Shown one piece after another: positions 39,512-48,006 of a DNA stretch of 64,000 nucleotides. The notes under the pieces were generated by a model that was not told where the DNA came from, ran no database searches, and was given only the letters and a program-made list of their open reading frames with translations. Numbering within the stretch: the first letter of the stretch is position 1; every line of letters starts with the position of its first letter. The translations under genes and the position numbers were made by a program. Source of the stretch: Denitrovibrio sp. (lineage in GTDB: Bacteria; Chrysiogenota; Deferribacteres; Deferribacterales; Geovibrionaceae); assembly GCA_002869145.1 (NCBI GenBank), contig PKTM01000019.1, positions 1 to 64,000 of the forward strand. The letters run 5' to 3'.

Positions 39512-40912
39512 TCTGAGCTCTAATTTCATCTCGAAAGGGTTCCCATATTCTTTGATTTGACGAGTAAGTTCATCATTAGATGCGTGCGTATAAATGTCTG
39601 TAATAAAAGAACTACTATGCCCTAAATCAGCTTGTACATTTACAAGATTAAATCCATTTATAAAGTATGACCAGGTTGCGAAAGAATGACGAAATTTGTG
39701 CGGAGAAAATTGTTTAACCCTGTTTTTTGCTTCAAGACGAGACTCAATATTAAGTTTATCTGCTTCTTCTGACAGCGTCTTTTTTATCTCATAAAAAATA
39801 TTTTTCGGAAAATCACTAAAGACATAATCTCCATATTTTAGATTTTTATATTCTAGATATTCACCCAATTTTTGCTTCAAGACTGAAGTCATTTTTACAT
39901 GTCTAACAGTAGTGCCTTTTGAGCAAAGTTTTACTGTTCCCGCTTTAAAGTTAACATCTTCTACTTTAAGATTTCTGCCACATTGAGTTCTTGCTCCTGC
40001 GTGACATAATAAAAGAAAATATGCTTGTGCTTTCAATCTTGCATTTTTTCTATTAAATATATTTGTATATTCTATAAATGCTTTAAATTCGTCTGGATAA
40101 AGAAAAAACGGATCCGGATCTGGAAAACTCTCTCGCTTAATGCCGAGTGCTGGATTAACGTCTAGCGAGATATCTTTATCTTCTTCAAGCCATTTAAAAA
40201 AACATGATACATAAGAAATATATTTGTTTTTTGTGTTACTAGAGATAGTTGGCCCATTTTTAGCAAATTGAGCTCTGTCTTCAGCATAATCTCTTAAAAA
40301 TACTTTAATATCTGATTTAGAAATAATACCTATCTCATCATTTTTAAAATACTCAAAAAAAGCATCATATATTGGCAATTCATGCTTGTATTGCTTCTCT
40401 CTATTTTTTATTTGGTGGTCTCTAAATTCTTTCTCAAAGCTACTAACAGTAAGAAGAAGTTTCTCTTCATTTGCTAATTTTCTTTGTTTTAGCGGGTTTT
40501 TTATACTTATAAGTATATCATCAAAGTAACTAATCATTTTAGACATGCAGCGAATAAGTTCTTTTTGATTTTGAGATCTCGGAAGTTCAAACTTTTCATC
40601 AGAGACCAGCCATATCCTTTTTTTATTAACTGTAGAGAGTTTCTGTATAATAGCTCTCTCTGGCCTTTTTTCACTGCAAATAGAGCTCATCGTTCTAAAT
40701 AAACAGAATTCATCAATGACTCTGCTTCTGCCGCCGCAATGTGGGCATTTATAATAGAGCCCAAGACTATCATCTTTAGTGTTTTTAATGAGGTTTCTTT
40801 CTTTGCAACTAGAACAATGAAAATAAGGTCCGTCATCGTCATAAAAAGGATCTTTGAATTTATTATCTTTGCCGCATTTTATGCATTTGTAACGATATTC
40901 AGTGCTAGCCAT
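39509..40912 (-). CDS. int: Tyrosine recombinase (integrase) with N-terminal zinc ribbons
   Basis: 467 residues from the ATG at 40912 (AGGAAAAGAG upstream); a start 10 codons earlier has no ribosome site. The C-terminal catalytic domain shows the tyrosine recombinase residues: HAGARTQCGRNLKVEDV (Arg I), PHKFRHSFATW (His-x-x-Arg), ADLGHSSSFITDIYTHAS (His/Trp position and nucleophile Tyr). A SAM-like core-binding domain precedes it (YAEDRAQFAKNGP). The N-terminal 75 residues hold four CxxC pairs in two zinc-ribbon-like units (CIKCG...CSSC, CPHCG), unusual for integrases and possibly an extra DNA-binding part. It lies 250 bp from the tRNA-Leu attachment site and surely integrates and excises this element. 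Confidence 0.9.
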   Translation of the reverse strand: MASTEYRYKCIKCGKDNKFKDPFYDDDGPYFHCSSCKERNLIKNTKDDSLGLYYKCPHCGGRSRVIDEFCLFRTMSSICSEKRPERAIIQKLSTVNKKRIWLVSDEKFELPRSQNQKELIRCMSKMISYFDDILISIKNPLKQRKLANEEKLLLTVSSFEKEFRDHQIKNREKQYKHELPIYDAFFEYFKNDEIGIISKSDIKVFLRDYAEDRAQFAKNGPTISSNTKNKYISYVSCFFKWLEEDKDISLDVNPALGIKRESFPDPDPFFLYPDEFKAFIEYTNIFNRKNARLKAQAYFLLLCHAGARTQCGRNLKVEDVNFKAGTVKLCSKGTTVRHVKMTSVLKQKLGEYLEYKNLKYGDYVFSDFPKNIFYEIKKTLSEEADKLNIESRLEAKNRVKQFSPHKFRHSFATWSYFINGFNLVNVQADLGHSSSFITDIYTHASNDELTRQIKEYGNPFEMKLELR

Positions 40913-41045
40913 TTCTCTTTTCCTGTATTGTCGATTGATCATTAAATAAGTATAATATATTACAATTTGCGAAGAGTTACGTCAATAGCTTCCAAATCAT
41001 TTGTAACGATTTTGTAACACTTTTATTTCAAAGTTTGGAAATAAA

Positions 41046-41157
41046 CGGAAAGAGACGGAAATACTGTAGAGAGCAGTGTCTATAAAAGAAGGTTTAATAT
41101 CAGATATTTAGAGAAATATTCTAAATTTAAGGAAACAGGCGGAAAGAGACGGAAATA
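41046..41157 (+). repeat. Direct repeats at the attachment site (integrase arm-type sites)
   Basis: CGGAAAGAGACGGAAATA occurs exactly at 41046-41063 and 41140-41157, the second only a few bases before the tRNA fragment. Between them lies TTTAGAGAAATATTCTAAA (41107-41125), the palindrome of the dispersed repeats at 21.2, 29.0 and 29.8 kb. Paired direct repeats next to a tRNA attachment site are typical integrase arm sites. Confidence 0.7.
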
Positions 41158-41162
41158 GATTA

Positions 41163-41222
41163 TCAGGGACTTAAAATCCCTCGGGATATAATCCTGTACC
41201 GGTTCGATTCCGGTTTCGGGCA
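41163..41222 (+). other. 3' part of tRNA-Leu(UAA): element-chromosome junction (att site)
   Basis: AGGGA-CTTAAAA-TCCCT is an anticodon arm with TAA as anticodon. It is followed by a long class II variable arm (CGGGAT/ATCCTG), a T arm (ACCGG-TTCGATT-CCGGT), acceptor strand TTCGGGC and discriminator A. The D arm and 5' acceptor (expected GCCCGAA) are missing: the bases before 41,163 belong to the element. This is the duplicated tRNA end left by integration; the rebuilt complete tRNA should lie at the other end of the element, left of this window. Confidence 0.85.
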
Positions 41223-41253
41223 CTTTCAAACAGTAAATACTGTTTATATTTTA

Positions 41254-41285
41254 AAGGCGATACGCTACCAAGTATCGCCTTTTTT
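41254..41285 (+). terminator. Terminator of the original tRNA-Leu gene
   Basis: AAGGCGATAC (41254-41263), loop, GTATCGCCT (41272-41280) and TTTTT. It lies 30 bp after the tRNA 3' end and marks the return to chromosomal sequence. Confidence 0.9.
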
Positions 41286-41294
41286 ATTAAACAC

Positions 41295-41426
41295 AATTTT
41301 GGGTGGAAGCAAGAAGAAGGTCTTATTAATTATCTTCAAACCAAACTATCTGATATTCATGAAGCCATAGCGTGCATGTCAAGCAAACCAAAACCTGATT
41401 TAAGCAAAGCACTTATCATTGTGTAA
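41295..41426 (+). pseudogene. Truncated ORF remnant
   Basis: NFGWKQEEGLINYLQTKLSD, then IHEAIACMSSKPKPDLSKAL and a stop at 41424-41426. The segment has protein character but no start codon after the terminator. It is probably the end of a broken gene next to the insertion hotspot. Family unknown. Confidence 0.3.
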
Positions 41427-41516
41427 CTTTCATTTTTCTATCAAAGGAAATAATGTTGCATCCTTGAATTTCTAAAAGTATAGTTAATTAGTTAAATCAT
41501 CACCCTTGAGGTCACA

Positions 41517-44500
41517 ATGAAAAAAATATCTAAACTAACGACCATAATCTTCATTGTTCTTTTACAGACTGCATGTATGCCTGAATTTTACAGCAGCGGA
41601 AACACAAGTGATAACCCTGTGCTTCAGATAAGAAGCCTGCAGGCAGAACCAGAAACTGTAGCCTCGGGAACTGACACGGATGTAGTTCTCTCGTGGGAAT
41701 ATAATAAAAACGTCTCGGATAAAGTAGAGTGCATAGATATTAGCACAGGGTCTGTCATAGAAAGCGGTGGATCTTTAACAGTAAACACTTCAGATTCACA
41801 AATGATCAGCATTGAATGTATAGACGAAGGCGAAGCAACAGCCTCTTTTATTAATATAATTGCCGCACAAGCACCTGTAATTTCATCACTTAAGGTTTCC
41901 CCAAATGTGATGCATGTGAGTTCAACAGGTAAAGCTAACCTGACATGGGATCAGTCCGGCACTGAGTCTGACTGCATTATAAACAATTCGGCAGTTACAG
42001 GGCAAAGCTACACAGCAGACGCAGAAGCGGGGGGCACTTTTGTTTTAACATGCACAAACCCAGCAGGTACAGACACAGAGACAGTCTCAATAAATTCCTT
42101 TGTAATGGCTGACGAAGGTGTCGCAAAAACAGCTCCGGCTTCCGGAGGCACACTAACATGGGGACACGTACAGATCGACATACCTTCCGATGCTTTGTAC
42201 GAAGATACAGATATAACCGTCAGTGCATCTGACCCATACGAAGGGGCAGACCACCTTATTCACTTCCCTCTGGAGTTCGAGCCTAAAGGGCTGCAGTTCA
42301 AAAACCCAGTGACAATTACTGTCAGCTATGACGATTCACTTTTAACCGAGGATGTGGACGAAAATAATATTGTAATAACATACTACGATGAAAACGGCTG
42401 GAGAAATGTCAAAACCTCAGTCGACACCACAGCTAATACGCTCACATTTCAGACCAGCCACTTTTCAACATATGCCGCATCAAGCAATCCTGACGCGGAC
42501 ACACCGCCTCTTAAGACACTAATCACTGACCTCATAAGAACGGAAGAGGCAGTTGCCATGTCTCCTAAGTATGCGTTCAAATACATAGATGATGCAGGAA
42601 CAGGCTATGAAATGTCATCCATCAATGACAGAGACATTGTTACAGACATAATAGATACAACAGCCTGCGATATTGACGGAGATGGTAAGGAAGAATTCAT
42701 ACTGTTGAGAAAATATAACAGCACCATATATCTAATAGTAGGTGTAGCCGACAAAACATCTTTTACGGTAACGGACACTTGGAGTTTGTCAGAATTACAT
42801 AGCTACAATGCCCAGTATGGTGATATCGCATGCGGCAATGTGGCCAGCGAAACTGGTGAGGAGATTATTATTGTTTCCTCTGATAATGCGGGTAATGCTA
42901 ATCTGACTGTTTTATCAGCGGAGCGAAACAGTGGCTCACAATCTCACACTTTTGTTAACCTGCAGCAAGACGACACAATTTTGAAAATGACTGACATAAG
43001 GGGCAGGATAAAAGTGGATGTCGGCAATCTGGACGACGATGGTTACCTCGAGATAGCTGTGCTTGGTCTTACTTATTACAACTCCGCACCACACACTTAT
43101 CATGGCCGCGAGAGCTGGACTCCTACTTTTATAGTAATAAATGGCAACAAAAATGGTTCATTTTATTTGGAAGTAATGCGCCAGGGTTCAAATATTTCCA
43201 GCGACTTACTCGCTACACAATTTATTAAGGATGGCTCTATAATTAATACAAATGGAGTTATAAAGACTTATGACACTTACGATGTTCTTGATATAGTATT
43301 AGGAAATTTTGAAGATGACGACAACGATGAGATAGCTATTGTCGGATACAATTTTCCATCCCAAACAATCAAGTATTTGCCTAAGTCACCTTATAATTCT
43401 ATGCTGAACCCGGGCTCATGCAATAATGCAAGTTTATATCGCGAAAGCTTCACAGATATAGAATTAGTCTGTTTTGGCAGCTCTGTGCATAAGGCAGAAG
43501 TCTATGATTATTCGGTTCATTCTGCTAATAAATTAACCGTGAAGCAAAGCCTTGATTTCCCATTTAATTACTATAACAACAATAGCAGAATGACGCCATT
43601 CGATGAATACCCGCTTCGCAAGGGGGATTTCAATGGTGACGGTCTGGACGAAATTGTATCTGTTATAAGCGGCAGGAATAGTTCTTCGCCACTTCAATCC
43701 AATGAAAGACGTGATATGTGGATATCTCCAATGGTAATATCACCACTCAATAACAGCCTTGCAGCAAGTTTTAAGTTCGATGATAAATATAATATCCTTG
43801 CTGATTACATAGCCACAGACAACAGAACAACTGCTGAAATTAGCAATAACGTAACTTTTACGTTTAATTTTCAGTCAGCGGATGTTGACAGTGACGGCTT
43901 ATCTGAACTAGTCACACTTTTTGATGAAGAATACTCTGCTGATGGTGTTCAATTCACAGCATTTAAGTATGCAAACCGTTCGTTTAGTCTGAAAAAATAT
44001 GACAAGATTGGCTCGACTAAAGCAGGTCGAAGCTTTGGGTATTCTTCTTTGGTGGTGGGTGATTTCGATGCAGATAATACGAAGGTTTCATATACAGGAA
44101 ACCACAAGCTGATAGATGTGGATCCTGTTCCGCTAATGATCATAGCCGCATCACCGAACTATTTGGATTCCGACATACAAACTCTCGGATCCAGCACACT
44201 GAGCAACAGTATCACCAATTCAAGCTCTGACTCGACTTTCAAGTCTTATTCAGTATCAATGGGGTACGGCTTTAAATTTGAAGTCCCGGATGTGGCCTCT
44301 GCAGAAGTTACAGCAAGCATTAATAAAAGCTCAAAAACCAGTAAAAAATCAACTGTTATGACTGGTGAAGGAACTGATTATGAAACAGGTGAAAATGATA
44401 ACATAGTCTTTGTAGGTCCAGTAATAGATTCGTACCTTTATGAGGTTCTTTCCAGCCCAAAACTGGACAATATTGCTGCTAGCAGTGACGGAAAAAAATA

Positions 44501-45092
44501 TATGACCATAAATCTCCCCCACGATAGTCACAGATATCAGCAGGATCTGGCTTATTACAATGCGAATAACGGTGATGCACAAGACATAATAGCAGAAGAT
44601 TTTCTGTTTCACACTGAAGGACTGCCCACCAGTTATCCGACTAAACAGAGCATGATGAATCATCTCCCAAGCAATAATTTATGCAGCTCAAGTAATCTTC
44701 CGCCAGATTGCTATCTGGTGTCTGACGAGATGACTACACCTGAAGGTAATGCTAATACTGGGGGGGTGACACTTACATTGTCGCAAAGCCAGAACTTCGA
44801 ACAAACATTCCAGGTAGCAATGTCCTTTGCTGCGAATGCATGTGAAGGGCCTGTCTGCGAACACTTAAGCAGCACTTCAGGGACAGGTTACGGATTCTCA
44901 TTTACCGCAAGCAAAAATATGACGGCGAAGGGGAGCCTAGGCGCATTATCAAATAATATTGATCCTGGAACATCAAGCACTTACTACAACAACAGACTGT
45001 ATTTTGCTAACATGTTCCTCTATTTCGGAAGCTTATCAAACGGAAATCCGATACAGATACTGAACTACTCAGTGAACCCTGCATCTGATTAG
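41517..45092 (+). CDS. Large lipoprotein with ZU5-like domain and FG-GAP/VCBS-type repeats
   Basis: 1191 residues; GAGGTCACA precedes ATG 41517. The signal peptide ends in lipobox LQTAC, so it is a membrane-anchored, probably surface-exposed lipoprotein. Two Ig-like segments (residues about 35-195) precede a ZU5-like domain (about 200-315, ASGGTLTWGHVQIDIPSDAL, FPLEFEPKGLQF). Next come at least five integrin-type FG-GAP/VCBS calcium repeats (DIDGDGKEEFILL, NLDDDGYLEIAVLG, NFEDDDNDEIAIVGY, DFNGDGLDEIVSVI, DVDSDGLSELVTLF). The last 300 residues are unfamiliar and contain several Cys. An adhesive or structural surface role is likely. It is the first intact chromosomal gene beyond the element. 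Confidence 0.85.
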   Translation: MKKISKLTTIIFIVLLQTACMPEFYSSGNTSDNPVLQIRSLQAEPETVASGTDTDVVLSWEYNKNVSDKVECIDISTGSVIESGGSLTVNTSDSQMISIECIDEGEATASFINIIAAQAPVISSLKVSPNVMHVSSTGKANLTWDQSGTESDCIINNSAVTGQSYTADAEAGGTFVLTCTNPAGTDTETVSINSFVMADEGVAKTAPASGGTLTWGHVQIDIPSDALYEDTDITVSASDPYEGADHLIHFPLEFEPKGLQFKNPVTITVSYDDSLLTEDVDENNIVITYYDENGWRNVKTSVDTTANTLTFQTSHFSTYAASSNPDADTPPLKTLITDLIRTEEAVAMSPKYAFKYIDDAGTGYEMSSINDRDIVTDIIDTTACDIDGDGKEEFILLRKYNSTIYLIVGVADKTSFTVTDTWSLSELHSYNAQYGDIACGNVASETGEEIIIVSSDNAGNANLTVLSAERNSGSQSHTFVNLQQDDTILKMTDIRGRIKVDVGNLDDDGYLEIAVLGLTYYNSAPHTYHGRESWTPTFIVINGNKNGSFYLEVMRQGSNISSDLLATQFIKDGSIINTNGVIKTYDTYDVLDIVLGNFEDDDNDEIAIVGYNFPSQTIKYLPKSPYNSMLNPGSCNNASLYRESFTDIELVCFGSSVHKAEVYDYSVHSANKLTVKQSLDFPFNYYNNNSRMTPFDEYPLRKGDFNGDGLDEIVSVISGRNSSSPLQSNERRDMWISPMVISPLNNSLAASFKFDDKYNILADYIATDNRTTAEISNNVTFTFNFQSADVDSDGLSELVTLFDEEYSADGVQFTAFKYANRSFSLKKYDKIGSTKAGRSFGYSSLVVGDFDADNTKVSYTGNHKLIDVDPVPLMIIAASPNYLDSDIQTLGSSTLSNSITNSSSDSTFKSYSVSMGYGFKFEVPDVASAEVTASINKSSKTSKKSTVMTGEGTDYETGENDNIVFVGPVIDSYLYEVLSSPKLDNIAASSDGKKYMTINLPHDSHRYQQDLAYYNANNGDAQDIIAEDFLFHTEGLPTSYPTKQSMMNHLPSNNLCSSSNLPPDCYLVSDEMTTPEGNANTGGVTLTLSQSQNFEQTFQVAMSFAANACEGPVCEHLSSTSGTGYGFSFTASKNMTAKGSLGALSNNIDPGTSSTYYNNRLYFANMFLYFGSLSNGNPIQILNYSVNPASD

Positions 45093-45145
45093 AATGATGT
45101 GCCGAACCGATGTAAAAGGTATGTAATTATAATATTACAAATATA

Positions 45146-45556
45146 TTAAATTACTTTTTTGTTCTCTCCGCAAAAAGCAAATGGAATATTGTTTATTGAA
45201 TCATTGTCAAGAGATAGAATTTGCTGAATCTTCGACTTTAAAGTATCAAGGCATATTGGCTTTTCAATAATTACCATATCGTAAATATCTTTTACGGGCT
45301 CGCCAGTACAGATTATGATAGGAGTAGTAGTGTCTATTTTACGAATTTTCTTAACTAATTCGCACCCGCACATCACAGGCATGTTTAAATCAGTAATTAT
45401 GATGTCTGGTTTAATTTCTGAATATTTGCTGAAACCTTCTGCACCGTCGAATGCAGAAAATACCTCGAAATTCAGCATATTTAGTATTTTTGATAGCATT
45501 TTATTAGCGAGTAAATCATCTTCTACTACCAATATTTTTAATTTTTGACTTTCCAT
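45146..45556 (-). CDS. Single-domain response regulator (CheY-like)
   Basis: 136 residues from the ATG at 45556; longer in-frame starts exist. A complete receiver domain: LKILVVEDDLLANKML (acidic pair), DIIITDLNMPVMCGCELV (phospho-acceptor Asp), PIIICTGEP (Thr) and VIIEKPI (Lys). There is no output domain, so it works by protein contact or as a phosphorelay step. It is divergent from the PAS-GAF histidine kinase at 45,805, the probable partner. The intergenic region (45,557-45,804) would hold both promoters. Confidence 0.9.
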   Translation of the reverse strand: MESQKLKILVVEDDLLANKMLSKILNMLNFEVFSAFDGAEGFSKYSEIKPDIIITDLNMPVMCGCELVKKIRKIDTTTPIIICTGEPVKDIYDMVIIEKPICLDTLKSKIQQILSLDNDSINNIPFAFCGENKKVI

Positions 45557-45804
45557 GTCCCGCCTGAATAAATAATTCATATTTTTATATTTTAGTACAA
45601 TACGATTTTGTGTAACAAAAATCAATATGTAAAAATATTTTATAATTAACATTATGTAAATTAGAATCAGGTGATTAAGCTTTGTTTATTAAAAGTAGTA
45701 AATGTAATATGTTAATTTGGGCCGTTAATTCAATAGAATGTGAATATGAATTGATTTGCTCTTTAAACTTTTGTATAATTTAAAAAAACAAGTAGATACA
45801 AATT

Positions 45805-47853
45805 ATGAAAATTGATTATTTTAAAGAACAATACGAAAATGCCCCGCTTCCTTATCATTCATTAGATGTAGAAGGCAATATTTTAATTGTCAATCCTGCA
45901 TGGTGCGAGATACTTGGATATGACAAAGAAGAAGTGATTAATAATAAATATTCTGATTTTCTTACCCCTGAAAGTGTCATTACTTTAAAAAATAATTTTC
46001 CAAACTTATGCAAAAATGGCATTATTCATGGCGTGGAGTTTGACCTTATTCATAAAAACGGGTCAATTGTCAGTGTAGTTTTAGATGGTAAAGTTGCTTA
46101 CACTTCATCAGGTGAATTCAAGCAGACTCATTGCATATTTAAACCTGTCGAAAGATTTAAAAAGCATGAAATGACTTTAAGCAACAATACTTTTTTGTAT
46201 TTTAACAAATCCAACGCATGTGTTTATGTGTATGATCCAGAATCTCTTGAGATAATAGACGCAAACAAGAAAATGTGCGATTTATATGATTATACATACA
46301 AAGAAATTACAGCCATGAAACTGACAGACCTTAATCCTAACACTTTTGAAAATATAAGAAAAAATGTTGATTTGATACTTAGAGGGAATGTTGACTATTT
46401 TGAAGTAAATCACATTGATAAAAAAGGTAATGTGCATTATATAGAGACTCATCCCAGTGTTATTAATATTTCAGATAAAGATTATATATTGTCAATATTC
46501 CATGATATTACGGAAAGAAAAGAGAATGAGTTTCTTTTAAATGTCATAAGTCAGATACACAATACATTTTTGGAAGAAGACGCAGACTTGCTGTTTGCAA
46601 ATTTATTAGAAATATTTTTAAAATATTTCGATAGCGAATTCGGATTAGTTGGCTACCTCGACAAAGAAGACAACCTTATAGCACCGTCTATGACATACAC
46701 CATATTTGATCAATGCCGGGTCGAAAATAAAAGCATAGTTTTTTCTAAATCATCACGCAAAGGCATATTGAAAGATTCTATAGAGAACAAAACCATATAT
46801 ATAAAATCAGAAAATTTTAAATTTCCTAGTGGACACATCGAACTGGCAAATGCAATGAGTGTGCCAATTGTTAAAAGCAACAAGGTAATAGGTGCTATTG
46901 TGCTTGGGAATAAAAACAGTGGCTATACTGATGCAGATAAAAAAAGTAGTGAGAAAATTGCGAAACTAATGTCACCTGTGTTGAGCAACTGGCTAAGCAA
47001 TCTGTTTCATAAAGAAGAGCTGAAAGAAATCAATTTGAATTTAGCAGAGAGGATTGAAGAAGAAATCTCTATTAGAAAAAAGAATGAGCAGTTACTATTT
47101 GAACAAAAGAAGTTTGCTGATATGGGACAAATGATTAGCGCGATAGCTCACCAGTGGAGACAGCCATTAAATAATATGCAGCTGGTCTCACAAATGAGAA
47201 AAGAGATTCACTCCGGAGAAAATTACGATATAAGTTATGATGAATTATTTCAAAATAATACAGAACTTATAGAGCATATGTCATCAACTATAGATGACTT
47301 CAGGAACTTTTTTTCACCAAATAAAGAGATAACAGATTTTTCAATTGTGCAGCAGATGCTCAATACACTGGAATTAATTAATCCCCAATATAACAACAAT
47401 GGGATACAAGTTTCAATAAAGTGTCAATGTGAAAACGGCAGCATAAAATGCGGTAATATGTTTTCTGAGAGCTACTGCGCACAAGACAAAGATTTAATAA
47501 GCGGTTTTCCATCTGAAATAAAGCAGGTTTTTTTAAATATATTGAGTAATGCCAGTGATGCAACACTCGAAGCATTCAAAAACAACAACGGCTTAGACAA
47601 AATAATTGATATCTGTGTTGTGGTTACAGATGATGCTGTCTCTATAGATATCCATAACAATGGTAATAATATTCCTGTTGATGTAATTGGCAGAATATTT
47701 GAACCTTATTTCACAACTAAAGACGAAGGTAAAGGGACTGGTATCGGTCTTTATATGTCGAAAATGATAATTGAAAACAGCATGAATGGAAGACTCACCT
47801 GTAATAACACTGAAAACGGTGTCAATTTTAATATAAAAATTCCAATTCAGTGA
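45805..47853 (+). CDS. PAS-PAS-GAF sensor histidine kinase
   Basis: 682 residues, no membrane helix, so cytosolic. Two PAS domains come first (residues about 5-115, with GNILIVNPAWCEILGYDKEE; about 125-245, with YDPESLEIIDANKKMCDLYD and FHDITERKENE). A GAF domain follows (about 260-400), then a short coiled coil and the kinase core: H-box FADMGQMISAIAHQWRQPLN, N-box EIKQVFLNILSNASDA, and GKGTGIGLYMSKMII in the G-boxes. There is a Cys-rich insertion before the N-box (CQCENGSIKCGNMF). The divergent receiver gene at 45,146 is the likely target. Ligand unknown. Confidence 0.9.
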   Translation: MKIDYFKEQYENAPLPYHSLDVEGNILIVNPAWCEILGYDKEEVINNKYSDFLTPESVITLKNNFPNLCKNGIIHGVEFDLIHKNGSIVSVVLDGKVAYTSSGEFKQTHCIFKPVERFKKHEMTLSNNTFLYFNKSNACVYVYDPESLEIIDANKKMCDLYDYTYKEITAMKLTDLNPNTFENIRKNVDLILRGNVDYFEVNHIDKKGNVHYIETHPSVINISDKDYILSIFHDITERKENEFLLNVISQIHNTFLEEDADLLFANLLEIFLKYFDSEFGLVGYLDKEDNLIAPSMTYTIFDQCRVENKSIVFSKSSRKGILKDSIENKTIYIKSENFKFPSGHIELANAMSVPIVKSNKVIGAIVLGNKNSGYTDADKKSSEKIAKLMSPVLSNWLSNLFHKEELKEINLNLAERIEEEISIRKKNEQLLFEQKKFADMGQMISAIAHQWRQPLNNMQLVSQMRKEIHSGENYDISYDELFQNNTELIEHMSSTIDDFRNFFSPNKEITDFSIVQQMLNTLELINPQYNNNGIQVSIKCQCENGSIKCGNMFSESYCAQDKDLISGFPSEIKQVFLNILSNASDATLEAFKNNNGLDKIIDICVVVTDDAVSIDIHNNGNNIPVDVIGRIFEPYFTTKDEGKGTGIGLYMSKMIIENSMNGRLTCNNTENGVNFNIKIPIQ

Positions 47854-47980
47854 TACTGCTTTTTCCTCATCTAAAACGCTTAGCTTTCTGAAAGGACTTC
47901 TTGCTGTCACATATTACTTAAATAATAATTTCGTGTATTTAGTCAGTATTGAAATAATTGTATTTATGGGATAAAAAAAA

Positions 47981-47998
47981 GGGGAGCTTATGCTCCCC
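47981..47998. terminator. Bidirectional terminator between the kinase and htpG
   Basis: GGGGAGC (47981-47987), loop TTAT, GCTCCCC (47992-47998). It has T-runs on both strands and lies 8 bp after the htpG stop. Confidence 0.9.
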
Positions 47999-48006
47999 TT
48001 TTTATG

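Noticed and set aside
41163-41222. Intact tRNA-Leu gene
   Set aside because: The 5' acceptor strand and D arm are absent; only the 3' part is present.
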